A DNA stretch of 39,496 nucleotides from Methanomicrobiales archaeon (GTDB lineage: Archaea; Halobacteriota; Methanomicrobia; Methanomicrobiales; Methanospirillaceae), in contig JAAYWH010000092.1 of the NCBI GenBank assembly GCA_012516785.1, forward strand, positions 1-39,496, given 5' to 3'. A model generated the notes under the pieces. The model made no database searches, was not told the origin of the DNA, and worked only from the letters and a program-made list of their open reading frames with translations. The position numbers and the translations under genes were made by a program. Of the stretch, positions 25,410 through 33,077 are shown one piece after another; within the stretch, counting starts at the first letter, position 1, and each line of letters opens with the position of its first letter.

Positions 25410-25817
25410 ATGACTGCACCAATGCCACCAGGCCAGGACTGCCTCCAATGCGGGCGTTGCTGTGAACGATGGGGATGGGGCCAGAAAGGGATCGCAGAAG
25501 ACCTCATCCCCTGGCTCACGTCCGGCCGGCAGGATATCCTCCGGCATGTCAGCATCCTTCTTGCCGACGGGACAAAGCTCAGCGGCACCTCCCTTTCGAT
25601 GGCCGACCTGCCAAGGATAGCCCGGATCCGGTACTGGCAGGACCCTGATGGGAAGGAGCTGCGGTACTGCCCGTTCTTCTGGCGATCGGACGATGGGCGA
25701 TCATGGTGCAGGATCCACGATGTCAAGCCCCGGGTGTGCCGGGATTTTACTCCCTGGAACTGGAAGAACCTTGAATATTACGGGAGCTGCCCGGCCTGCA
25801 GGGACAAGGCGCCCTAG
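25410..25817 (+). CDS. YkgJ-family cysteine-cluster protein (2)
   Basis: A 135-residue compact member of the YkgJ family. The N-terminal motif is C11-x2-C14-x2-C17-C18 (CLQCGRCC). The second block is RYCPFFWRSDDGRSWCRIHD and the third is KPRVCRDFTPWNW, with a final CPAC near the end that could add a metal ligand pair. The function is unknown. The start is the ATG at 25410; no ribosome-binding site is evident. It is divergent from the first YkgJ gene across about 130 bases, so the two could share a regulatory region. Confidence 0.8.
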   Translation: MTAPMPPGQDCLQCGRCCERWGWGQKGIAEDLIPWLTSGRQDILRHVSILLADGTKLSGTSLSMADLPRIARIRYWQDPDGKELRYCPFFWRSDDGRSWCRIHDVKPRVCRDFTPWNWKNLEYYGSCPACRDKAP

Positions 25818-25851
25818 GCTGAGAAAGATCTCTTGAAAGGGGGAGTGAGGA

Positions 25852-26196
25852 TTATTTCCTGACAGCCCCTGCGATGGCACCACCAAGGAATGCCAGGATT
25901 GCAAGGTACAGGATGATGGTCACCATGAGGAAAAATCCCGTGCCGGCAGCAGGGACATACCCTGATAGAGGGTGAGATACCTGTCCTGCAAAGACAACCA
26001 GGGAGACGACAATCCCTGCCAGGATACCGGCAATCAGCCCAGCCTTCCCGGCATTCATAATATCGCGGTCTGCTATGTACCCGGCAACGAACCCCCCGAT
26101 GATGGGGCCAAAGAAGGGAACGAGCAGATCGAGAATGATGATGATGACCGCCCCTGCGAGGGTGCCCATCCAGAAGTTGTTCTTCGTTTCAGCCAT
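25852..26196 (-). CDS. DUF5518 family four-helix membrane protein
   Basis: A 114-residue, very hydrophobic protein with four predicted membrane helices and glycine-rich repeats (GPIIGGFVAGYIADRD, then NAGKAGLIAGILAGI). The layout matches small archaeal membrane proteins annotated as DUF5518; the function is unknown. The frame runs up to 26346, but ATG at 26196 is chosen because a TATA box lies at 26231-26239 and AGGTGA precedes the ATG by about ten bases. It is divergent from the diadenylate cyclase gene. Confidence 0.75.
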   Translation of the reverse strand: MAETKNNFWMGTLAGAVIIIILDLLVPFFGPIIGGFVAGYIADRDIMNAGKAGLIAGILAGIVVSLVVFAGQVSHPLSGYVPAAGTGFFLMVTIILYLAILAFLGGAIAGAVRK

Positions 26197-26230
26197 ACCA
26201 GTCTTCACCTGGACAGTGATAGGGCTCCCA

Positions 26231-26239
26231 TAATATAAA
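26231..26239 (-). promoter_or_regulatory. TATA box for the DUF5518 gene
   Basis: The minus strand reads TTTATATTA about 35-43 bases before the ATG at 26196, giving a predicted leader of roughly 13 bases that carries AGGTGA. Confidence 0.6.
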
Positions 26240-26348
26240 GGTGGGGGAGAAAAGAGGCTCATCACTGCTCCTGTCAGAGACCGGACAAGGGGGGTATACG
26301 AACGGGGAACAGCCAAAAACTCGAATATTTCATCCATTTCATCCAAAA

Positions 26349-26358
26349 ATTATTTATC
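26349..26358 (+). promoter_or_regulatory. TATA-like box for the PAS-diadenylate cyclase gene
   Basis: ATTATTTATC, preceded by an A-rich stretch that could serve as the TFB recognition element, lies 35-44 bases before the ATG at 26393. Confidence 0.5.
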
Positions 26359-26392
26359 TGTCTGCTTTTCTATTGGATACTGTTCATTTCGC

Positions 26393-28090
26393 ATGAAACG
26401 GGAAACGAAATCCATTGCTCTGTTTGATGATGGATCCAGGGCATCCAACGCGTTCAGGCTCCATTTCCAGGGCAGCCCGGGATTCTCGGTGACCCGGGTG
26501 TACTCAAGGGAGGAACTGGAACACCGGATGCGAAAGACCGGGTTTGACATCATCATCTCCCCTGCCGACTCCCCCGTTCATGCAGGTGCCGGAGATCCGG
26601 AGTGTCCAAGGATTTGGCTCTTCTGGAGTGCCCATGCGCCGCAGAGGAACAGCCCTGGTCCGAGAAAACTCTCCTTCAGATTCGAGATAGAAACCCCGGA
26701 GACCTCGCTCTCGTATCATTCCTCCCCTGATGAGTCCCTCGGGGAGCAGTTCGATTCCCTGAAGCGGCTGCTCATCCGCATCGATGCATACCACAGGGAG
26801 TTCTCCCGGTTCCAGGCCGACACCGAGATACTCCAGTCCATCGTTGAGGATACCGTGACCGGCATCCTCTACCTCCTCCGGAATACGATCCAGTGGACAA
26901 ACCGGGAGGCACAACGTATCCTCGGGATGAGCGAGGGCGAACTGGCCGGGAGGGCATTCTCCTCGCTTTTTGCCGATGACAGGGCGTACCGCGAGGGTCT
27001 TACCCTGCTCTCGCGGAACCGCGAATCCGGCGGGTGGGGAAAATCCCGCTGTTCCCTCGTCCGGAAATCCGGGGAGCCCGTGGAGTGCACCCTCCGTATG
27101 CGACGGCTGAACCCGATGAATCCTCAAAAAGGGCATCTGGTCGTGATCGAAGACGACCATGACCGGAGGTACCTGGAGTGGGCAGTGAGCACCTACCAGG
27201 AGAAGATGGCTAAAAACGAGATGAAATACCTGGACATCCTCCAGCGAATGGACCAGGTGATCATCAGGACCGATCCGGACGGGGTGATCACCTTCTGGAA
27301 CAACCGGGCGGAAACAACCTTCGGCTATACGGCAGAGGAGGTGAGCGGGAAGACCATCATCAGTGTCACCACTGACAACGGTTCGCGGTCGGCAAAGGAC
27401 ATGACCGTGCTCCTCCATGATCCCGGATCCGAACGGGAGAATGCCCTGCATATCCTGGAGAACCGGAGAAAGAACGCAGAGCACCTCTGGGCTGCGTGGA
27501 GTGCCCTCACCTGCCGTGACCTCTCAGGAACCCTGGCAGGCATCGTCTGGATAGGACAGGATATCAGTGGCGGTGATCCCTCGATCCCTCCAGTGCCGGG
27601 GACAGGACACTGGAAATCCCGGATCCTTCAGGGGACTGATGTCCTCGAAGAGGTCTTTGACCTCGTCTTCCATGCGGCAATCCAGCTCGGGAGGGGAGGA
27701 AGAGAGGCAAAAAAAATAGGGACCTCGTTTGTCATCGGGGATGCAGCGACAGTGATGGTGCACTCACGGCAGTCCTCTATCAATGCATTCGAGGGAAAGG
27801 ATCGTAGCCAGCGGATGATCCAGGATCGTGGGGTCATCGAGAATATAAAGAATCTCGCGCTGCTTGACGGTGCTTTCGTGATCGATGGATCCGGATTTAT
27901 TCATGCCTCCTCCCGGCACCTGCTCGCCGACATCACGGATATCGAGATCCCGGAAGGGTTCGGAACCCGCCATGCCTCGGTGGCCGCGATGACCGCGATC
28001 ACCCGGTCGATCGGGATAGTCGTCTCGGAGAGCGGGGGGACGGTGACCGTGTTCAGGGAAGGAAGGCTGGAAAAGCAGATCGAACCATGA
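26393..28090 (+). CDS. Pseudo-receiver/PAS/PAS protein with diadenylate cyclase (DisA_N) domain
   Basis: A 565-residue soluble signalling protein. Residues 7-110 look like a degenerate response-regulator receiver: FDD acid pair at 11-13, but the phosphoacceptor strand reads IIISPADSP, with P57 where the Asp should be. Two PAS domains follow at about 145-275 and 280-395. Residues 415-560 match the archaeal DacZ/DisA_N cyclase that makes c-di-AMP from two ATP: GTSFVIGDAATVMVHS, LLDGAFVID (D492-G-A), GTRHASVAA (524-532, the usual RHR reads R526-H527-A528) and VVSESGGTVTVFREG. ATG at 26393 lies about 35 bases after a TATA-like box. PAS sensing presumably controls cyclase activity (inference). The altered RHR residue leaves activity open, although archaeal enzymes vary here. 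No adjacent c-di-AMP receptor is evident. Confidence 0.85.
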   Translation: MKRETKSIALFDDGSRASNAFRLHFQGSPGFSVTRVYSREELEHRMRKTGFDIIISPADSPVHAGAGDPECPRIWLFWSAHAPQRNSPGPRKLSFRFEIETPETSLSYHSSPDESLGEQFDSLKRLLIRIDAYHREFSRFQADTEILQSIVEDTVTGILYLLRNTIQWTNREAQRILGMSEGELAGRAFSSLFADDRAYREGLTLLSRNRESGGWGKSRCSLVRKSGEPVECTLRMRRLNPMNPQKGHLVVIEDDHDRRYLEWAVSTYQEKMAKNEMKYLDILQRMDQVIIRTDPDGVITFWNNRAETTFGYTAEEVSGKTIISVTTDNGSRSAKDMTVLLHDPGSERENALHILENRRKNAEHLWAAWSALTCRDLSGTLAGIVWIGQDISGGDPSIPPVPGTGHWKSRILQGTDVLEEVFDLVFHAAIQLGRGGREAKKIGTSFVIGDAATVMVHSRQSSINAFEGKDRSQRMIQDRGVIENIKNLALLDGAFVIDGSGFIHASSRHLLADITDIEIPEGFGTRHASVAAMTAITRSIGIVVSESGGTVTVFREGRLEKQIEP

Positions 28091-28329
28091 CCTTCGGCAG
28101 GTCAGCCCTCCATCCGAGAAGGGGAAGACCTCCATAATAAGGAGCAGATAAAAAGCAGGATACGCCCTGGACGCCAGGAACCTGCCATGAGCTGACATAA
28201 AAAAACAGGGAGGGCTCTCTGAATCCATGGATCTCCTTGCGCCACCAATGAACTGCCAAGATCTCTTCCTCTGAAATGCAGCCAGTAAACCCTTGCTGCA
28301 GGTCTGGCGGGAAACTACGGGGAGTTTCC

Positions 28330-28752
28330 TCAACTGATTCCTGCCTCCAGAAAAAAGATCACCCAGCAGGTCATGCAGCAGGCTGAAAAAATGAGCCAGG
28401 TGACCTTCTGCCGGGAAGCACAAAACCCTATGAGACCCCCGAGAAGGACCAGTGGTACGAAAAAGACCAGCTTCTGGGCGATCCGGCCGGGTGTGATGAC
28501 ATCGGAAGGACCCAGTGCAGCGACAAGGACCGCAAAGACCATGAGAGGGACGGTTCCGGAGATGACGGAACTACGTGCATCACCGGTAATAAATCCGTAG
28601 AGGAGGGGAATCAGCGGGAACAGGAGGATCAGCGCGATCTCCCCCATCACATACGGAAGACTTCCAGGGGGTATTCCGGAATATAACAGAACAACAAGAA
28701 TGAGGGGGAATGCAAGGGAGAGAAGGATCGGAGCGAGGAGACGGCTATTCAT
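28330..28752 (-). CDS. Small multi-pass membrane protein, unknown family
   Basis: A 140-residue protein with four strongly hydrophobic stretches (about 5-27, 34-55, 63-82 and 90-136, the last probably two helices). It is not recognised. The late pair of adjacent cysteines (SACCMTC) lies within a helix. ATG at 28752 follows GGATGACTC, a plausible weak ribosome-binding site. It lies convergent to the cyclase gene with about 240 bases between, in which I see no gene. Confidence 0.6.
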   Translation of the reverse strand: MNSRLLAPILLSLAFPLILVVLLYSGIPPGSLPYVMGEIALILLFPLIPLLYGFITGDARSSVISGTVPLMVFAVLVAALGPSDVITPGRIAQKLVFFVPLVLLGGLIGFCASRQKVTWLIFSACCMTCWVIFFLEAGIS

Positions 28753-28926
28753 GAGTCATCCAACTGACTGTTGATGAGAGAATCCCTCCGATATCTGCCG
28801 TGATCGTTGATCCGGTACAACGAGGTGCACCGTTCCCACATGTATTCCCCTGATTGATGAGGGGCAGATATCATAAAAAGAGAGAATATGCGTCGTCTCC
28901 CTCTTTCATCGTGCTGCCACCTCTAA

Positions 28927-29604
28927 TCATTGTTCAGGGGTGAGCCAGCCCATCTGTGCATACCAGTCGTATTCGTGAGTCCATGTGTCCTTGTTCCACA
29001 GCACGAGCTGCCTGAAGTAGTCCCGCCGCTGCAGGAGTGCCGCTTCCTGCTCCGGATAGCTGCACTCTCCGCGAATGGAACTGACGAGTTTCCTGCCTAG
29101 CTCAACCGAGTCCCGGATCCCGGTTGACAACGCCTCCTCCCCATCCTTCATGGCCACTCCCACTCCCCCAACCGTGATAGCCCCGAGCGAAGAAAGGGCA
29201 TGGTTCATGTACTCCACAACAGGGCCATGGTTGCCACCGCCTGCCGTGCAGACCGAGCAGCCGTACTTCCCGTAGAACATCTGGCAGTGGATTGCATCGG
29301 CCATCCGGTCAAACATGGCTTTGAGCGGGGCAGGGATCGAGTCGATATAGTTCGGTGCCCCGAGCACAACCCCATCGGCATCCATCAGGGTATCGAAGAG
29401 AGCCGGAAAATCATCAAACAACGTGCAGTCACCACTGACGTAACAGTTCCCGCATGCCGTGCAGTACCCGATATCCAGCGAATAGATATCGACCAGTTCG
29501 GTTGCGGCCCCTTCCTCCCGTGCACCCTTCAGCACCCCGTTCATAAGCTGCAGGGTATTACTCGCTTTTCCCCGCGGACTTGCAATAATCCCAATGACCT
29601 TCAT
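28927..29604 (-). CDS. Iron-sulfur flavoprotein (Isf/NADPH-dependent FMN reductase family)
   Basis: A 225-residue flavodoxin-fold electron carrier. The N-terminus GIIASPRGKASNT is the FMN phosphate loop. A compact cluster motif C48-x2-C51-x2-C54-x5-C60 matches the 4Fe-4S motif of archaeal Isf proteins. GAPNYIDSIPAPLKAMFDR is the second FMN-binding loop. Isf proteins accept electrons from ferredoxin and may reduce oxygen or peroxide in methanogens. The C-terminal extension (about 175-225) is longer than in the second copy at 38456-39034. ATG at 29604 has AAGGAG upstream, and an 8-bp inverted repeat directly brackets that ribosome-binding region. Confidence 0.88.
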   Translation of the reverse strand: MKVIGIIASPRGKASNTLQLMNGVLKGAREEGAATELVDIYSLDIGYCTACGNCYVSGDCTLFDDFPALFDTLMDADGVVLGAPNYIDSIPAPLKAMFDRMADAIHCQMFYGKYGCSVCTAGGGNHGPVVEYMNHALSSLGAITVGGVGVAMKDGEEALSTGIRDSVELGRKLVSSIRGECSYPEQEAALLQRRDYFRQLVLWNKDTWTHEYDWYAQMGWLTPEQ

Positions 29605-29957
29605 AACCGATCCTTCTCCTTGTTATAGGGAAGGATCTGGATTTGCGGTCCATAATCTTGCCGATCCGGCCAGAACGGAGCAACGGGAAACACCGTCGCA
29701 GGGGATGGACGTATCATGTTCCGGGAAAAAAGGGTAAGTGATGAAATCCCTCGAAGCCCGGATGACACCATCCGGCAGGGATGGAAAGATAATTTATTAT
29801 TATACTGACTTTCTTTTGAAAATAAGACGGGGAGAGGACCGAAAATGGGGGATCAAAGATTTTTTGGAGGACGAGCCCTATCATACTAGTATCACCGGAC
29901 TATGATTCCCAGTGCATATCACTGTCCTCCCCGATTGAGGATACCCAATGAACAGGT
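29605..29957. other. Intergenic region with several structured elements
   Basis: About 353 bases between the divergent Isf and GGR-like genes. From left to right: the inverted repeat at 29609-29637; a 7-bp hairpin CCGGATG/CATCCGG with an ACAC loop (29758-29775); an A/T-rich TATA-like block (29788-29803) that could start a plus-strand transcript near 29820; then a possible structured leader. In that leader GGAGGAC (29866-29872) can pair with GTCCTCC (29924-29930), enclosing the palindrome ATACTAGTAT (29884-29893) and the small hairpin CAGTG-CATAT-CACTG. No open frame in it looks real. Confidence 0.45.
29609..29637 (-). repeat. Perfect 8-bp inverted repeat at the Isf ribosome-binding site
   Basis: GATCCTTC (29609-29616) and GAAGGATC (29630-29637) are perfect arms around a 13-base spacer. 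On the mRNA sense the 3' arm ends five bases before the ATG and the AAGGAG site lies at its edge, so folding could hide the ribosome-binding site. A protein-binding operator is the alternative. Confidence 0.5.
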
Positions 29958-31034
29958 GTGGCTGATGAGGGGTGCAGGGAGGTGAGGATCGCGATTGCGG
30001 GTGCAGGAATTGCAGGCACCTACCTTTCCCGTCTCCTGGCAAAGAGAGGAATCGAAACCGATCTCTATGATGGCAGGGATCAGGGAACGCCATGCCGGTA
30101 CCGGTCATGCGGATGGGGAGCCCCGTCCGGCATCGGGCACTACCTTGCTGCCGTTGATCTCGACCTGGAGGATTACCTCATGGATTCGATGTCCTCCATG
30201 GAGTTTGATGGACTCATCGCCAGTACCCCGCTCTGCACCATCAACAAGCCCCACCTTCTCCGGGATCTTGCTGCAGGGCTCACCTTGCATCATCACCCCC
30301 TGGATCGTCATGATCAGGGGGACTATGATATTATCGTGGATGCAACGGGGATCTGCCGGGCATTCCTGTCCCCCTGCCGATCAGATCTGGTCCTTCCCAC
30401 GCTGCAGCACAGGGTGAAGGTCGAACCGGTGGGAGACGCCCCACTGATCGCAGGGGTTTATGGCAACCGGATACCGGGGCTTGGTTACCTCTGGATTTTT
30501 CCGCTCGGAAACGGCGAGTATCACATCGGCGTGGGGGGAATCCGCCTCGACCAGCAGGAGCGCATCCTTGAGCAGTATTACGAGGAGAACGCTCACCGGT
30601 TTGCCTGTACCCCGGTCTGCAGCTGCAGGGGGATCGTCAGAGTGGCCTCCCCCTATTACTCACAACCATTCTCCCTCCCGCAGGGGGGGAAGGAGGGAAC
30701 ATCCCCAAGAATCATTGGTGTGGGAGAATCGATCGGGACAGTGGCACCCTTCACCGGCGAAGGCATCATCTACTCGCTGGAATGTGCCCGGCTCCTTGCA
30801 GCGTGCTGGCCGGACCAGGATCGGTATGAGAGAACCGTCCTTGCACAGTTTGCATGGATGAGAAGGGAACGGGAGACCCTGGAGTACCTGCTTTCGGAGG
30901 GGAAGGAGACCGGGCCACGGCTCAAAGACCGGTGGCGGTTCTACCTGAATGCCAGGCGCTCAGGGATAAGGCTCCCCCTGGCCGAGGCGTTCCGCCGCAT
31001 GGGAAGCCTGTCACGGTGGGTGGAAAATCCGTGA
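29958..31034 (+). CDS. Geranylgeranyl-reductase-like FAD-dependent oxidoreductase
   Basis: A 358-residue flavoprotein of the GGR/NAD(P)-FAD oxidoreductase superfamily, which in archaea reduces isoprenoid chains of membrane lipids; the exact substrate here is not known. The FAD-binding Rossmann motif GAGIAGTYLSRLLAKRG is at about residues 15-31. VDATG is the second FAD strand, and LGYLWIFPLG-x-GEYHIGVGG and VGESIGTVAPFTGEGI are conserved GGR-family segments. The start is GTG: 29958 gives the stated length, and GTG at 29982 begins right at the Rossmann strand with AGGGAG just before it. Nearby ATGs (29949, 29964) are out of frame. A short leader ORF of five codons (ATG 29949 to TGA) overlaps the GTG. 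Confidence 0.8.
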   Translation: MADEGCREVRIAIAGAGIAGTYLSRLLAKRGIETDLYDGRDQGTPCRYRSCGWGAPSGIGHYLAAVDLDLEDYLMDSMSSMEFDGLIASTPLCTINKPHLLRDLAAGLTLHHHPLDRHDQGDYDIIVDATGICRAFLSPCRSDLVLPTLQHRVKVEPVGDAPLIAGVYGNRIPGLGYLWIFPLGNGEYHIGVGGIRLDQQERILEQYYEENAHRFACTPVCSCRGIVRVASPYYSQPFSLPQGGKEGTSPRIIGVGESIGTVAPFTGEGIIYSLECARLLAACWPDQDRYERTVLAQFAWMRRERETLEYLLSEGKETGPRLKDRWRFYLNARRSGIRLPLAEAFRRMGSLSRWVENP

Positions 31035-31221
31035 ATTGGGAAAAGAACCGCATATCCGATCGCTTATTCATCGGGGACACTCTGCAGCCGGAAGAAGTGC
31101 GGTCTATGAATGCATGGATTTCAATCGCGAACACCATAACACTAGATCGGACTACCCCGGGAACGTCGGATTCCTGCGGGATTGGATCAGTACCTGCCTG
31201 AAGCATGGGAGGTCTGCAGTA

Positions 31222-32019
31222 TCACTCCTTTACCAGGTCAAAGACATACCTGCAGATCCCCGGGGCCACGGATCCACATTTGTGGGAGGCAGTGCAGGTG
31301 AGGCCATTATCACCGAACGATTCCATGAGGGATCCGATCTCATCCTCCGGCTTGAAGGTGTAGAAATGGATATTTCCGCCCTTTTTGGTCATTCCGGTAA
31401 GGATCGCAAGGATCCTGTCACTACCATAGGGAGTTGGCACGATCACCCGGTCAAACCCTGGTTCAACAAAGCGGGGAATCCGGAACGCATCGTCACGGAC
31501 TGCCCTGACCTGGCCAAATACCCTGTTCAGCACAAGGTTCTGGAAGAGCCACCGGATGGCATCAGGATTCTGGTCCACCGCGACCACGCTTGCTCCCCGT
31601 GCTGCAGCCGGGACCACAAAAGGGCCGACACCGCAGAACGGGACAAGCACCCTCTCGCCGGGCCTGACCTGGGCTGCCACCCTCATCCGCTCCGTCCCAA
31701 GGCGGCTGTTGAAAAAGACTTTTGCCACATCCATCCGATACCGGTATCCGCATTCGTGGTGCTCGGTTATTGTATTGGATCCGATCAGGACCTCAAAGGC
31801 CGCAAGCCGCCCGGCCCCTTCGATTTTTCCGGATTTCCTCAGTACCGTCCGGATATTCTTCCGTTTTGAGATGAGAGCAAGAGCGATGTCGTCCTGGTAT
31901 GCCTCAAGCCCCGCGGGAATGTCAAGGACCGCCAGGTCCCCGATCACTTCGTACCGGTCCGAGAGGAGTGAGATCTTGTCATCGGGAATGACCCCGGCAA
32001 GGCTCCTTTTCAGGCTCAT
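31222..32019 (-). CDS. Trm5-like class I SAM-dependent methyltransferase
   Basis: A 265-residue protein related to the archaeal/eukaryal Trm5 tRNA (guanine37-N1) methyltransferases. It has DVAKVFFNSRLGTERMRVA, the Trm5-type lead into the Rossmann domain, the SAM loop VPFCGVGPF, and VVAVDQNPDAI. The region where Trm5 has Asn-Leu-Pro reads DRVIVPTPYGS, with Pro in place of the Asn, so it may be a diverged paralog rather than the housekeeping enzyme. Starts at 32034 (MYDPSMSL) and 32019 (MSLKRSLAG) are both possible. A TTTTAATA box at about 32048-32055 would begin transcription near 32025, favouring 32019 as a nearly leaderless start. It converges with the GGR-like gene. Confidence 0.75.
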   Translation of the reverse strand: MSLKRSLAGVIPDDKISLLSDRYEVIGDLAVLDIPAGLEAYQDDIALALISKRKNIRTVLRKSGKIEGAGRLAAFEVLIGSNTITEHHECGYRYRMDVAKVFFNSRLGTERMRVAAQVRPGERVLVPFCGVGPFVVPAAARGASVVAVDQNPDAIRWLFQNLVLNRVFGQVRAVRDDAFRIPRFVEPGFDRVIVPTPYGSDRILAILTGMTKKGGNIHFYTFKPEDEIGSLMESFGDNGLTCTASHKCGSVAPGICRYVFDLVKE

Positions 32020-32225
32020 ACTGGGATCATACATTACGTCAGGAACTATTAAAACACTCCGTCGTTTTAGCGACGATGAAAAACGGATCTCCTGAACCAC
32101 TCTCCAAAGCCCTCCCTTTACACCGGACACTCCGCAACAGCAGGAGAAATCCCCCGCGTATGCCACTCGTATGGCCTGATGCCTGTCACAATCAGGTGAC
32201 CAGGGGATGGCCGTTTTCATCCCTG

Positions 32226-32258
32226 CCCCTGGGAGCGGGTTATTTATCTCCCCAGGGG
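32226..32258. promoter_or_regulatory. Inverted repeat bracketing a TATA box
   Basis: CCCCTGGG (32226-32233) and CCCAGGGG (32251-32258) are perfect 8-bp arms. The 17-base spacer contains TTATTTATC (32240-32248), which is 27-35 bases before the ATG of the multidrug-export-family gene. The arrangement looks like an operator laid across the core promoter. Confidence 0.55.
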
Positions 32259-32274
32259 TAACCTTTGACCAGGT

Positions 32275-32814
32275 ATGGTGCAGAAAAAAAGCATCCTTCT
32301 CGAGGTGCAGATCGCAAAAATTCTCATTTCCCTGCTGCTGATCGGCATCGGCGTCCCCCTGCTCCTCGGCATTTTATCCGGCAAATCGGTCGCCTCCGTT
32401 CTCTCTTTTATCGGATCAACGGCTGCTCTTCAGGCACTTGCTGCACCGGTGGGGGTGATCCTCGATTTTGATCCCTGGCTGGTACTCGCGATCATGACCG
32501 CCTTTGCATTCGGTATCTGCCTGGGCATCTGGGAAGCGCTCCAGACCTTCGCTCTCACCTCCGAGCGGGTAGCGGGCTGGATCAGCAGGGTCGAGGAGAA
32601 GATGCAGGAGCACCAGTCCCTGCACCGGTATGGTCCTGTATCCTGCATCCTGATCGCATGGATCCCCGGGATCGGCCTGTATGGAACGCCGGCAATCGCC
32701 TGGATTCTCCGGTGGAAACGCCTCCCCTCAGTTCTCTTCACGGTCATTGGGTTCTTCCTTGCATCGCTTCTCATGATCGTCCTTGCCGAAGGAGCATCCA
32801 GTATCCTTCATTGA
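32275..32814 (+). CDS. Small multidrug-export family membrane protein (COG2426-like)
   Basis: A 179-residue integral membrane protein with hydrophobic helices at about 14-32, 40-66, 68-90, 122-144 and 150-175. The segment RYGPVSCILIAWIPGIGLYG followed by a helix and KRLPSVLFTVIGFF resembles the Sm_multidrug_ex family. The name is historical and transport activity is not established for most members. ATG at 32275 lies about 30 bases after the TATA box, so the transcript is probably leaderless. The surrounding 8-bp inverted repeat suggests a dedicated repressor. It is divergent from the Trm5-like gene. Confidence 0.7.
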   Translation: MVQKKSILLEVQIAKILISLLLIGIGVPLLLGILSGKSVASVLSFIGSTAALQALAAPVGVILDFDPWLVLAIMTAFAFGICLGIWEALQTFALTSERVAGWISRVEEKMQEHQSLHRYGPVSCILIAWIPGIGLYGTPAIAWILRWKRLPSVLFTVIGFFLASLLMIVLAEGASSILH

Positions 32815-33077
32815 TACCAGTGATACCACCCAGGGGCTGCAGCAAAGGACCCCCGGCTCCCTGGAACTCCCTGAAAATCCAGGAGAAGGGATATCCTCAC
32901 ACATTTTCCAAAAGAATTACATGAATCCCTCGAGGACTACACGAAACAACGAGGTAAATCCCGGTGGTAGTTTCATAGCAATCGCCGGTGAACGCCAAGG
33001 GTCGATCCTAAAAAGAGGGAACTACCGTCGGCAGTGTCATTGGAAACGGGAGAGATCGTGATGCAACACGACCGCTC

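Noticed and set aside
26504-27484. A 326-codon minus-strand open frame antisense to the PAS-cyclase gene
   Set aside because: Shadow frame of a gene with clear PAS and cyclase motifs.
31036-31869. A 277-codon plus-strand open frame antisense to the Trm5-like gene
   Set aside because: The opposite strand encodes a recognisable SAM-binding methyltransferase; this frame has no motif and no ribosome-binding site.
32950-33030. Long-range inverted repeat GGTAGTT/AACTACC upstream of nothing obvious
   Set aside because: Seven-base arms about 50 bases apart in a gene-poor gap are within chance expectation and relate to no start or stop codon.
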